Assembly: GCF_028288225.1 (NCBI RefSeq)
Contig: NZ_JAQBOC010000061.1
Coordinates: 1-64,000, forward strand
From: Mucilaginibacter sp.
GTDB taxonomy: Bacteria; Bacteroidota; Bacteroidia; Sphingobacteriales; Sphingobacteriaceae
Length of the DNA: 64,000 nucleotides
Direction of reading: 5' to 3'
Below the pieces are notes generated by a model. That model searched no databases, had not been told where the DNA came from, and was given only the letters and a program-made list of their open reading frames with translations. Shown piece by piece: positions 11,351 to 21,184 of this stretch. The number at the start of each line of letters is the position of its first letter. Position 1 is the stretch's first letter. Made by a program: the position numbers and the translations under genes.

Positions 11351-12715
11351 CTATTGATGGCATTCATATCGTGCAAGAAATGTATGCTTTGATATATTAT
11401 TAGTATAATTAAAGGGGCAGTTTACTCGCCATACCTGGAAATCGCTATAGTTTGCTATGTTTTGTGGCGGCACTATTATCAGGTAACTACCGTTGGTGTT
11501 AATATTATTATTTCCATAGTCATAACTTGTATTTGCCCGTGCAGCGAAAAGTGTATTAGCATAGGTAAGGCTAGCCTGCCCGGTAAAATTATAGAGATTG
11601 GTAAAATAATACCCTTGGCTGTATATCCCCAGGGTTGGGTTGCCATTGTTTGATAAAGGTGCTACCTGGCTCATGTTATAGAGCGTGTTTAATCTCGGAA
11701 GTTTATGATGGTTATCGCTGCCGGCAGAGGTAAAGATGGCCGCAGGTCTGAGCGTATTAAGCCACATTATATTATTGCTGCAGGCGCTTCCGTGATGGCT
11801 TATTTTTATGGCACATATATGCCCTGCCACATTAGTGCCCCCTCCTTTTGGTTGTGCATTGGGCAATAATGTCTGTAGTCCGGCAGCTATTGACGTTTCC
11901 TGGTCAGTATATGAAGCGCAGTTGCCCGTCACGGTAAGTGTGCCGGTACCATAAGGTATATTTTGGGTGTATTTAGCGTTGTGACCGCCGATATCTCCGG
12001 CAGTATAATATCTGAATTTACCATATACCAACAACCACCCGAGGCTGAAATTATTCTGGTTATTTCTACGTGCCGCAATATTATTTACTACTGCACCTCC
12101 TGTACCTACATTAGATCCATTTCCGGCAATGCATATCAGGTACACGTTAACGCCCTTTATACTTCCAAGAGTGAGGGTGTCGCGTATCTGGTTTGGTAAA
12201 TTAGTTAACCCTGCTGGTCTTCTTGCTGCAGTATTAACGTTGTTCCCATAGGCCGAAACATTTGTTTCCCAGACGCCCGCTGCGCGTGGAGGGGGAAAAG
12301 TTATATTAGGAGGCGCTAATGCAGGATTGTGTGCTCCTGCAAGTATGGTATAGTTACCGCCATCGATTATATAATTGGCCCGTATTGTACCGTTACCAAG
12401 TGCCAGTAAGCCATTATAATGGTCGTTATGAAAATGGGACAAGATGAGATAATCGAAATTAGCATTACCTCCGAATTCCTGGTTGATATATGGGATCAGA
12501 TAAGTTGTAGCGCTAGACTTACCGCCGTCTATTATTGTCTTTGCTACTACGGCGCCTGCATTATCAGTAATAGCGATGATCGTACAATCTCCATTTCCAA
12601 TATTTACCTGGTGTATCTGTAACTCATTCTGCGCCTGAATAGTCAGCGGAATAGCCAATACTATCCATTGTAGAAGGAGAAAAGTTTTTATATAACCATT
12701 GTTTTTTGTTTTCAT
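11351..12715 (-). CDS. Secreted metallo-beta-lactamase-fold hydrolase (ComEC/Rec2 C-terminal-like)
   Basis: N-terminal signal peptide; VNIGNGDCTIIAI...TIIDGGK and the metal-binding motif LSHFHNDHYNGL; later ISHHGS. Confidence 0.85.
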   Translation of the reverse strand: MKTKNNGYIKTFLLLQWIVLAIPLTIQAQNELQIHQVNIGNGDCTIIAITDNAGAVVAKTIIDGGKSSATTYLIPYINQEFGGNANFDYLILSHFHNDHYNGLLALGNGTIRANYIIDGGNYTILAGAHNPALAPPNITFPPPRAAGVWETNVSAYGNNVNTAARRPAGLTNLPNQIRDTLTLGSIKGVNVYLICIAGNGSNVGTGGAVVNNIAARRNNQNNFSLGWLLVYGKFRYYTAGDIGGHNAKYTQNIPYGTGTLTVTGNCASYTDQETSIAAGLQTLLPNAQPKGGGTNVAGHICAIKISHHGSACSNNIMWLNTLRPAAIFTSAGSDNHHKLPRLNTLYNMSQVAPLSNNGNPTLGIYSQGYYFTNLYNFTGQASLTYANTLFAARANTSYDYGNNNINTNGSYLIIVPPQNIANYSDFQVWRVNCPFNYTNNISKHTFLARYECHQ

Positions 12716-12782
12716 CTTTTCAGGTTAGGTTTTATTGATGGCATACATAGTTACAAATAGCAGGTAAGTAAATGTGTTAGAA

Positions 12783-12950
12783 TTACCCCCCGTCAATTAT
12801 TATTTCAGCTATAACAGCATAGTTATTATTCTTATGGCTATGATCGGTAAAGTCGCGATTACCAATATTTAACTCATGGATTTTGGACTGTTGTGCATTT
12901 ACCAGCGGAATAATAAGCACGATCTATAAAAAAGAAAAAAGTTTTCTCAT
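12783..12950 (-). pseudogene. N-terminal remnant of a second copy of the adjacent MBL-fold gene
   Basis: Manual translation: MRKLFSFL*IVLIIPLVNAQQSKIHELNIGNRDFTDHSHKNNNYAVIAEIIIDGG*. Aligns with IVLAIPLTIQAQNELQIHQVNIGNGDCTIIAITDNAGAVVAKTIIDGG of the 11351-12715 product. Confidence 0.8.
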
Positions 12951-12953
12951 GTA

Positions 12954-15900
12954 CTATTTAGTTTTCTCGGTTTCAGGTTTAGCAATTCTTTTTTTAGGCG
13001 CAGGCTCCGACGCTATTTTAGAAGCGTTATCATCTTTTACATACGCGGCATACCAGCCAAGCGTATCCTTCGATGTATCGGGCGAAGGATTGCCGAATAA
13101 ATAGAAAGAGATAGTAGCCCCCGGTGGCAGCTTCGCTATACCCAGGAATTTTACGCCGATATCTACCAGTTTCAGAAGAAATGATTGTTGTTTGGGAGCA
13201 TACAGCAAGTTAATATCCGCTATGCTCACTTTTAGAACCCCTTGAAGGCTCAATAGTTTAGCGTCGCCACCTGTGCCCGGAAGTTTCATTCCCACCATCA
13301 GGTTATAGTTGGAGTCGGTAGCCTTGCTTCCCGGAGCCCAGGCAAGCAATAAATTAGAATTAAAACCCACAGCCGATGCCAATGCGCCCGGAGTACCAAG
13401 ATTTAAAGAACAATCCAGTCCGTACCAATCTCCGTCAGGCAAACTGTTGCTAAGTTGAGTGGTTGCCTCCAGGTAGCCAAGAGACATAGGTTTTTTATCC
13501 TTATTGCCGCTTATCAGTCCATTTAGTTGCAATGCAAAATTAGGGTATAAACTATCCTTTCTGCTCGTAGATTGTTTTAAGTCAAAAGCAACATGCGACG
13601 TGTCAAAGCTGAAAGTGCGAACCGTAGGCGTAGTGACATCAAAATCCATTTCTATAGCCAGGTTCGAGATGCTTAAACCTATCAATGTTGTATTCGGCGT
13701 TACATTGCCAAAAGAGAACAAATCAAGATTAACCGTGTTCTCGCCATCGATATAGGTAGGTATGTCAAAACTCAAATATCCCCAGAAGCTAAATCTTGAT
13801 TTTACAAGACCCGTATTTGTTTTGCCCTGGTTAACAACCGTATTGAATTGAGATTTTATTACCTCTACATAATTCAATACATTGCTGTCAAACAGAAATT
13901 GATTATCGCCTACCTGATCAAATATATAAATAGGTTTTGCATCTCCTTGCTTCTGATAGCTGCCGTTGTAGACAATGGTATTGTTACTATTCACGCCGCT
14001 GTTAGTTCTGATACCTATCACTTTGTCAGAGAAAAGGCGATTCATTGTAAGCTGTGCCTTGCTGCTAAAATCTTTTACAGCGGCATTTTCAAAAAGCACC
14101 TGTAATTTCAATACCTTAAAGTCATAATCCACACCCGTAGGGGCCTGGACAGGCGTATTGGGATCTCCGCCCTGGTTTAATTGTGCCTCATAGGCCCTAT
14201 CAAAATAATTGATCAGCCCAAACATCGACGATGTGCTCGATATATCTACTGTAGCAGCGCTCAGCGGGTTAACGCGTGTTCCAAAATGGTGCGCGTTGAA
14301 TCTTGATATATCAATGCCGCCTATCAGGCCCTGCAATTCGGAAGGAAAAGTTTTAAGGTTGATATCAGTCTTTAAAGCCAGTACACCATTCCAGGTAGGA
14401 TCAGTAACAATATTTACAAAATTTTGAAAAAATGTATCCTTATGAACATTCAGCTGTGATTTTGCATCAGCAATATAATCCTGTATCCATTGCGATACGG
14501 CAGTCAATTCCAATTGTGCAGCGTCAGGCGTTTCCTGCGAGGCGTTAAAATCCTTAGCCTGTGTCCATTTCTGCGGATTTCTCACCCTTTCCTCAAGCGT
14601 GCCCTCACAAAATTTGAAAATAAGCACATTGGTATAATCACCGAACTGTTTTTTTAAACCTGTATTTATTATAAAAGGCCATGCCTCTAAATTCATTTGG
14701 TTATAAAAAGCAATCCCAGGTGCCAGATCATTTGGATTAAGCGTAGAAGTGAGTGTACCTAAATTTTTATTTTCAGTAATTACTAAAAATTGCTGGCTCA
14801 CCTGGAATGCCTGGAATAACGTAGCATTAGGGTAGGTAAATTTGATGTCTTGTTGCGCCGGTTGAAAATTACGTGCAATTAAAAGTTCTGCCCAGCTACC
14901 GTCACTTGTGTTCACAGTTGCAATAAGCCCCTGTGGTGTAGTAGCCTTTTTAGTTTCCCCTGAGCCCGATAACTGGTATAAATGTGCTGTGCCGGAAGGA
15001 GGTGGTATAATTTTACTTTTTCTGTGCGGGTTCAATATTTCAGCTTCAAAAGTTACCGCATCAAAATTTCCTTTCACAATACCTGTGTAGGCTACTAAAG
15101 GGAAGGCAACAGATTGGGCATTTTTTATGACAACGGGAGAAGAAAACCCGCCCAGGAATTCTGCATATGTTTTATTTATCAGCGCATCCTTATTATACAG
15201 GGAAGAGCCTTTAGGTTGGGTACTATATTTAGGTTGTACCGCGTCTTGTTCAATCGGATAGATGCTCACCCACGATGTCAAACAGTGGCCATCTAAAAGC
15301 AGTTTTTCCTTGCCATCACCTGTATCATATAATGATACATTTTTCATGGGAAAAGCAGGTGAGAAAGCGCTTTGGCCGGGTATGAAAGCTATCTGGTCTC
15401 CCTTGGTATTATCCCACGGTTGAAAATTGATTATTTCAGTTCCCGAAATACCGCACAATAAGTTTTGCCTGGAAGTAATACTGGTGTTATCTAATGCAAG
15501 CGTATGTATACCACCCGGCGCCAGATAAAAATTCCCATTCTCCGGGTGATCAGTCTGGGCATTATAAAACAGCATAATAGCGGTGGTACTAAGCGGTTGT
15601 CCGGTAACGGGGTCTATGCCGGGATGAGGTTTTAGGTTGATTTGGTAAGCAGTGTCAGTTTGCAGCCAGGTGCCTAATTGCGTATTGGTACCGTCTGAAT
15701 TCTGCCCCGTAAAAGCAAACCACGTTCTTAATGGATTTATTTTGTTTAAAATATCTGTCGGGTCGAGGTTTGATTTAAACACAACAGAGATACCTTTGTT
15801 CGAGGGTTTAATGATCGGGTAATCTTGCGAGATCAATTGATTATCCTTATTATAGAAATAAGAAAATTGAAAATTAATATGATCAAAATCACATAAGCCC

Positions 15901-16517
15901 ATTTGATCCCGTTGTGTTTGAAAATTTGCCTGATACCCAAAAGAGCCTCTCAGATTTCCCGTCAAAGGTAAGTTTGCAAAATTGGGGCTTATGTTACCCC
16001 TTATTTGGTATAATTGCGAAACCAGGCTGATATTACTGCCGCCGGCAGAACCAAATACAAAATCATTCTCCGACAGTTTTATAACACAACCGCTTGTTAT
16101 AGAATAAGTCAGGTCATTTGTCATTTGAATATTCAGATCCCCAAATGTCGTAAAAGTACTACCTGTAGAAATGCCGAAATTAAACGATGTTATATTTTTT
16201 GAAGTTAATTCTGCTGCATTTGGATCAAGCAACCACATCATTATCCGCCCATTGAACTGATTGCCATAATTTTTGCTGATATAGTCCCTTGTATTTGAAA
16301 CAAAGTCATCAGTTTTTTGCGGAGTGCTCAGGTCAGGCCCTTGTCCGCTATAGATGTACGATCCATCATATTTATTCCATGAGTTATCTATGGAAAAAGC
16401 ATCTTTGGGTGGGGTACGCGTTGTACTAAATAAGTAGCCCACCCAACTTTTATCACCCCCATTTAACGGGGTGAGGAATAAAAATGGATTTGCACTTGGG
16501 AAAAAATATTCAGCCAT
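12954..16517 (-). CDS. Large (1187 aa) uncharacterised beta-rich protein, partner of the giant protein
   Basis: Long intact ORF; begins MAEYFFPSANPFLFLTPLNGGDKSWVGYLF; same strand and short gaps to its neighbours. Confidence 0.85.
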   Translation of the reverse strand: MAEYFFPSANPFLFLTPLNGGDKSWVGYLFSTTRTPPKDAFSIDNSWNKYDGSYIYSGQGPDLSTPQKTDDFVSNTRDYISKNYGNQFNGRIMMWLLDPNAAELTSKNITSFNFGISTGSTFTTFGDLNIQMTNDLTYSITSGCVIKLSENDFVFGSAGGSNISLVSQLYQIRGNISPNFANLPLTGNLRGSFGYQANFQTQRDQMGLCDFDHINFQFSYFYNKDNQLISQDYPIIKPSNKGISVVFKSNLDPTDILNKINPLRTWFAFTGQNSDGTNTQLGTWLQTDTAYQINLKPHPGIDPVTGQPLSTTAIMLFYNAQTDHPENGNFYLAPGGIHTLALDNTSITSRQNLLCGISGTEIINFQPWDNTKGDQIAFIPGQSAFSPAFPMKNVSLYDTGDGKEKLLLDGHCLTSWVSIYPIEQDAVQPKYSTQPKGSSLYNKDALINKTYAEFLGGFSSPVVIKNAQSVAFPLVAYTGIVKGNFDAVTFEAEILNPHRKSKIIPPPSGTAHLYQLSGSGETKKATTPQGLIATVNTSDGSWAELLIARNFQPAQQDIKFTYPNATLFQAFQVSQQFLVITENKNLGTLTSTLNPNDLAPGIAFYNQMNLEAWPFIINTGLKKQFGDYTNVLIFKFCEGTLEERVRNPQKWTQAKDFNASQETPDAAQLELTAVSQWIQDYIADAKSQLNVHKDTFFQNFVNIVTDPTWNGVLALKTDINLKTFPSELQGLIGGIDISRFNAHHFGTRVNPLSAATVDISSTSSMFGLINYFDRAYEAQLNQGGDPNTPVQAPTGVDYDFKVLKLQVLFENAAVKDFSSKAQLTMNRLFSDKVIGIRTNSGVNSNNTIVYNGSYQKQGDAKPIYIFDQVGDNQFLFDSNVLNYVEVIKSQFNTVVNQGKTNTGLVKSRFSFWGYLSFDIPTYIDGENTVNLDLFSFGNVTPNTTLIGLSISNLAIEMDFDVTTPTVRTFSFDTSHVAFDLKQSTSRKDSLYPNFALQLNGLISGNKDKKPMSLGYLEATTQLSNSLPDGDWYGLDCSLNLGTPGALASAVGFNSNLLLAWAPGSKATDSNYNLMVGMKLPGTGGDAKLLSLQGVLKVSIADINLLYAPKQQSFLLKLVDIGVKFLGIAKLPPGATISFYLFGNPSPDTSKDTLGWYAAYVKDDNASKIASEPAPKKRIAKPETEKTK

Positions 16518-16529
16518 AATAACTAATAT

Positions 16530-17264
16530 TTAATGATCAAATATTGATGGGCTCAGGTCCCAACTTGCAACCTGTGCACTAAACTTTGCTGGGTCATGGT
16601 CATCACTTGTTATAGTGCAGGAAAGCTGTATATAACCCTTCTGTAATTTAGAAGGAACCTGCATTACTATTTTTGCACCTTTTGCAATTGTCAATCGTCC
16701 TATTGTAAGATCGTTAGGTATAGTAGCTGAAGGAGTGACAGGGGTCAGGGTTATGTTATACATAGGTGTATTCACATAATAAAAAATAATGGTTGTAATG
16801 TCTTGATTGTCTCCACTGATCGTAGTTTTTATCGAACATACAGTCCCCAGGTCATAGCTTTGCTGGCTTCCTGTCTGGTCGGTAGTGTTCCAGCCGGCCA
16901 GCTGCCCTACAAATTGGTTATTGTCACCGGGTTCGGTAAGCTTTAGGTTAGCATCGAGCGTACTTATTTGGTGATTACGACCAACCTTTAGCTTTATAGT
17001 TCCCGTTATACTACCGGTATTCCAACGGCTATCGATAGCTGTTACCGAGTCAGTCGCAGTTAAAGTATGCGTTACAATAGCTTGCTCTTTATAAGCGAGC
17101 ACAAGTTCCACATACTTACCTGACTGGCTTGGTTTTATTTTTGCTGAAAAACTACTGCCCAGCTGCTTTTGATAGTATTTTCCGTTCTCTATTACCTGCG
17201 ATCGCCCCACGTACGGTAACAATAGCAACAACAAGAACGACGAACATAATCTCATTGTTTTCAT
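16530..17264 (-). CDS. Secreted 244-aa protein; C-terminal half paralogous to the 17348-17683 product
   Basis: Signal peptide MKTMRLCSSFLLLLLLPYVGRSQ; C-terminal SYDLGTVCSIKTTISGDNQD...FSAQVASWDLS. Confidence 0.8.
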   Translation of the reverse strand: MKTMRLCSSFLLLLLLPYVGRSQVIENGKYYQKQLGSSFSAKIKPSQSGKYVELVLAYKEQAIVTHTLTATDSVTAIDSRWNTGSITGTIKLKVGRNHQISTLDANLKLTEPGDNNQFVGQLAGWNTTDQTGSQQSYDLGTVCSIKTTISGDNQDITTIIFYYVNTPMYNITLTPVTPSATIPNDLTIGRLTIAKGAKIVMQVPSKLQKGYIQLSCTITSDDHDPAKFSAQVASWDLSPSIFDH

Positions 17265-17295
17265 CGCTGCTTGGTATTAGGATAGATCACAGAGA

Positions 17296-17327
17296 ATAAA
17301 TGTGCTTTCCTTGAAAAGCACATTTAT
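17296..17327 (-). terminator. Hairpin between two cluster genes (terminator or attenuator)
   Basis: Perfect 13-bp inverted repeat ATAAATGTGCTTT / AAAGCACATTTAT with 6-nt loop between the stop of the 111-aa gene and the start of the 244-aa gene. Confidence 0.65.
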
Positions 17328-17347
17328 ATAATTAGCTTGTTAAAACT

Positions 17348-17683
17348 CTAAGAGCTTAAAGGCCACTGTGCTACCATTGCCGAAAAAGGAGCTGGGTCAT
17401 TATCACCGGATTTGAGCATGCAATTTAAAAACACGCTTCCTGGCTGAAAATTTGACGGAACGGTAAGTGAAAGCGTGGCACCTTTCAAGATCGTTAGCGA
17501 TCCAATAATAAGGTCATGCTTAGTTGTTGCATCTAACTGAAGGGCATTCAGTGTTGTGGTATAAACCTGTGTGTTGACTTTAAATATCGCTATTGAAGCG
17601 ACATCTCTGTCATCGCCTGTAACTGTAGTAACAATTTTGCCTTCGTTACCAAGAGTGTAACTCTTAACGATTGGATTTCCCAT
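17348..17683 (-). CDS. Small (111 aa) protein, single-domain paralogue of the 16530-17264 C-terminus
   Basis: Likely start MGNPIVKSYTLG at 17683 rather than the 158-aa ORF start. VKSYTLGNEGKIVTTVTGDDRD...FSAMVAQWPLSS aligns along its length with the neighbour. Confidence 0.75.
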   Translation of the reverse strand: MGNPIVKSYTLGNEGKIVTTVTGDDRDVASIAIFKVNTQVYTTTLNALQLDATTKHDLIIGSLTILKGATLSLTVPSNFQPGSVFLNCMLKSGDNDPAPFSAMVAQWPLSS

Positions 17684-17805
17684 AATGATTTTTTTGTTTG
17701 AATGATAAGGTTTAAAAATGATAAGGTTCGAATTATAAGGATTAATTATAAAGCAATTCAAACTTATAGAAATATTTTCTAAATACAAATTATAAAGTGA
17801 TTTTT

Positions 17806-18060
17806 TTAAAAAAGAGTAATACACGCTATTCTTATGCCTATAATTTTATTATCGTTTTGGGAACTTATCATCGCCCGGCTATTTTCTAAAGCCATGTTCA
17901 ATTTGGTTTGCGGATGGATCTGCTTTAACAGGAAATGAATATATTGAATTAAAACAGAGCATTCCTGTTTATCCAAAGGAGGAGATAATTCCATGGGATT
18001 GGACTGGAGTAAATTTAAGTAGAGAAGCTCATTAATCGTAATGCGCATGTAGATGGACAT
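17806..18060 (-). CDS. Hypothetical 84-aa protein
   Basis: Short ORF, helical composition, upstream of the cluster on the same strand. Confidence 0.35.
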   Translation of the reverse strand: MSIYMRITINELLYLNLLQSNPMELSPPLDKQECSVLIQYIHFLLKQIHPQTKLNMALENSRAMISSQNDNKIIGIRIACITLF

Positions 18061-18217
18061 TGCCCCCCTTTGTAGTTTTTTTGCTTTCTGATGTAAAAAA
18101 GCAGATGGAAATTACTTTTCATAATTACAAGCTTAAAAGTAAAACAAAAGTAAGTTTGTAGCCTGCTTTTATCAAGATGTTTAATATTTGAATATGTTGA
18201 TAATCAATTAATTATAA

Positions 18218-18263
18218 GTAATTCGGTGCGTAGTGTTTTTCCATGTGTTACGCACCGAATTAC
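18218..18263. repeat. 15-bp perfect inverted repeat around a 16-nt spacer
   Basis: GTAATTCGGTGCGTA (18218-18232) and TACGCACCGAATTAC (18249-18263). Confidence 0.8.
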
Positions 18264-18314
18264 GCTCATTTTTGTTGCGATTTGGTGCATATTAGGGTGT
18301 TTTGATATCAACAA

Positions 18315-18347
18315 AAAACCCTGCAAACTTTGGATTTGCAGGGTTTT
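18315..18347. terminator. Bidirectional rho-independent-like hairpin
   Basis: AAAACCCTGCAAA (18315-18327), 7-nt loop, TTTGCAGGGTTTT (18335-18347); A-tract on one side, T-tract on the other. Confidence 0.65.
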
Positions 18348-18835
18348 AGCATCTTTTGGTATTGTTTTTTGTAGCCCCAAGGGGAAATTTTTCGAACCCC
18401 TTTTACAGGATTTAAGACTATTGGCCGCTTCCTAATAAGTGGCAAATATCTGACATTGAGAACCTTAAGAAAGTTTGTAAGTTTTCATGTTTAAAATTTA
18501 CTTAACATAATATTCGGGAGAGCGTCCAAATACTCGGTCTAATTTTCTTTGAGGCGCTTGAAGAAAAGAAGTCGCCGCTAGCTCTCATTTATTTTTTGGT
18601 TTCACCAAGCCAAAGTTATTTTAGCAAATAAAGAGCGTGGATTTAACAAGACACTTCCATAAGTAACGATGAGGTTAATGCGCAGAATTATTTCATATAT
18701 CAAATCCTCCATAAATTTTTCAGGGATTATGAGCGTACTTCTGAGGCATAAATTAGTGTTTACATTTCGGACACCTTCCGTTAACGAGAAAATTGTCATA
18801 CCAATGATTTAAAAAACGAAGGTAATCAAAATGAA

Positions 18836-19198
18836 ATGTTGCTCGAATCAAAAATCGAAATGGAGATTATTCCAAATGATACAACAAAACCGTATTTCAA
18901 ACGGATCGAAGACGAAAACCGCAAACTTTTTCCAATAATTATTGCTCCAGGAGAGTATAAGACAATCAATCTAATTGGGGATAACAAACATTATTCAAAA
19001 GGTATGCTCGAATATACCCCATACGGTCCAAAGTTTAGAGAAATCACCAGATTTGATTCTTTACATCTGGTCAAACCGGGGGACCAAACAATTAAGGTTT
19101 TTGCAAACATTAAAAAATGCGTTTCCAAAACGCTCCCCCGGAATATTGCAAAAATAGCGCTATTTGGAATAAATGTCATCCTCCGTCAGGCGAGATAA
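18836..19198 (+). CDS. Hypothetical 120-aa protein
   Basis: ORF with plausible composition (GMLEYTPYGPKFREITRFDSLHLV); no recognisable family. Confidence 0.35.
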   Translation: MLLESKIEMEIIPNDTTKPYFKRIEDENRKLFPIIIAPGEYKTINLIGDNKHYSKGMLEYTPYGPKFREITRFDSLHLVKPGDQTIKVFANIKKCVSKTLPRNIAKIALFGINVILRQAR

Positions 19199-19806
19199 AA
19201 ACCGTAAAAATGGATCTGTTGTGGTAGTTGCCAAATTAAAAAACTCTTTAATCCAATTCATTTGGCCTGTTGTTATTGAATATACATTATTATATCATAC
19301 TAAAAAACTGCTGGTCTTTTAATCTGCGATTTGACCTTCTGTGCCGTATGGAGAAAATTGGAACGCAGCCTTTTGGACGCAGAAAAGGCAACTGAAAAAC
19401 ACTGCGAGTATAAGCATTGGATTTTTCATGAGTTAAGGTCTTTAGACGAGTAATTTACAAAGATAGTTTGAAACTTGCCATTGTAGAAGATAGTAAATAT
19501 CCCGGGTGGTTGATACCCATTTCACGGGATCAGCTAAAACGACCATTAGGGACGTGCCACCGTCGGAATGGCAGCAGAAGCCTTTAAACGGAAATGGATC
19601 ATGAAGCAGGAATTCTCAGCCTTTTTCACTTATCAGCTAATTGGGGTTGTTTGATTTCGACCACGCCGATCATTCCTGATCCAAGTAGGTTCACCCATAA
19701 TTTGCCAGCTTTAGTATTTAAATGGCAACAAATAGGCTTTGAAGTCATGTGCGACTATCGCAGGCTCTCAATGCTGCAAATAATATAATAAGCTTTGACC
19801 ATTTTT

Positions 19807-20853
19807 TTAATTTGATTGAACTATAGTTATTTTACGGATTTTATTACCGGCAGCGTCCGATATAAAAATATTACCGGATGTATTGATTACTATTCCGAAT
19901 GGGCCAAAAAAGGATGATGTTAGCCCGACGCCATTTGTTTCAGCCGGCATCCCATTACCTGCAATGGTTTGAACAATGGCCTCTGGCGATATCAACCTGA
20001 TCAGGCTATTACCAGAGTCGGTTACATAAATGTTGGACTTAGAATCGACCGCCACTCCAGATGGGTGTTGAAAAGAAGCTGAGGTTCCTTTTCCGTCGAC
20101 GTTTCCAACAAGGCCACTCCCCGCTACAATACTTACTTCAGCTTGTTGATTTATTTTTAAGATATTATTGCCGGCATTATCAGCGACATATAAATTTCCG
20201 GTTTGATCAATTGTTATTCCTGTCAATGTCTTAAACGAAGGGTCTTTTGAAAATGTACTTACGACCCCTTGATTAGTTATTTTACGAATCGCATTCAAGT
20301 CAGTAACGAATAGAGTCCCTTCTGAATTTATCGTTATACCGTAGATCCCTTGAAACGAAGCTGCCGCTCCTGTGCCATTTGACTGGCCTATGTAGCCGCT
20401 GCCGGCAAATATGCTTACCATCCCATCCGGGGTGATTTTTTTGATCAATAGGTCTGATTGATCGCTGACAAAAATATTCCCATTAGCATCACAGGCGATT
20501 GCGGTTGGATAATAAAAAGTTGATGTTGCTGCTGGTCCAATATCATTACCTTTTTTGCCAGTTCCCGCATAAATAGTTACCGTACCATCCGGTGTGATTT
20601 TTCTAATAACACAATTGTCATGATCTGCAACATACAAATTATTGTTTTTGTCCAGAGCAATGCCCATAGGATAGCCAAACGATGCGGCTGTGCCTATACC
20701 GTTGCCAGAACCGACACTTCCGCTTCCCGCAAAGCTACTTACTGTAAACGTTGAATTTGATTGAGCCGGGACTAAAGATGATTTTTTTGAACAACCAGAT
20801 AAAAGTCCGGCAAAAAAAATGACTAGTATGAGAATTGATAAGGGCAGTTTCAT
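19807..20853 (-). CDS. NHL-repeat lipoprotein
   Basis: Lipobox LLSGCSKK; repeated [PS]xGIALDxNNNLYVADxxNxxIRKITPDGTVTIYAG units. Confidence 0.9.
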   Translation of the reverse strand: MKLPLSILILVIFFAGLLSGCSKKSSLVPAQSNSTFTVSSFAGSGSVGSGNGIGTAASFGYPMGIALDKNNNLYVADHDNCVIRKITPDGTVTIYAGTGKKGNDIGPAATSTFYYPTAIACDANGNIFVSDQSDLLIKKITPDGMVSIFAGSGYIGQSNGTGAAASFQGIYGITINSEGTLFVTDLNAIRKITNQGVVSTFSKDPSFKTLTGITIDQTGNLYVADNAGNNILKINQQAEVSIVAGSGLVGNVDGKGTSASFQHPSGVAVDSKSNIYVTDSGNSLIRLISPEAIVQTIAGNGMPAETNGVGLTSSFFGPFGIVINTSGNIFISDAAGNKIRKITIVQSN

Positions 20854-21099
20854 GATGAGTGAATAAAATTAAGATTGTTCACAAGATATCTCATTTTAAA
20901 TAGTTTTCATAATTTAAAGCGTGTTCTCAACATTTATCGCCATTCCGGCCGCCGGAACACAGTATAGAGAGCCATCAGTTATATATTTCGGCAACGTGGC
21001 AATAAGTTGTCGAAATTCGATGACTGTTAAATACTTTAAGTTTTAAATCCCAGGAGACTGGAAAATGATGATTAAATATAATTAATAGCAAATCTTATG

Positions 21100-21149
21100 G
21101 GAATTCGAACCTTGGCAATAAAAAAACCGTGCAAAATGGTTCGAATTCC
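21100..21149. repeat. 12-bp perfect inverted repeat with tRNA T-arm-like sequence
   Basis: GGAATTCGAACC (21100-21111) and GGTTCGAATTCC (21138-21149), 26-nt spacer. Confidence 0.75.
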
Positions 21150-21184
21150 GCACCTGCCGATGTAAATTAGGCTGTATTTTATAT

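Noticed and set aside
18365-18400. tRNA-like string gtagccccaaggggaaatttttcgaacccc
   Set aside because: T-loop-like TTCGAA is present but the stem is interrupted and no acceptor, D or anticodon arms can be drawn; at most an att-site relic.
19594-19788. 64-aa ORF before the NHL-repeat gene
   Set aside because: No motif, no convincing start signal; likely intergenic or degraded sequence.
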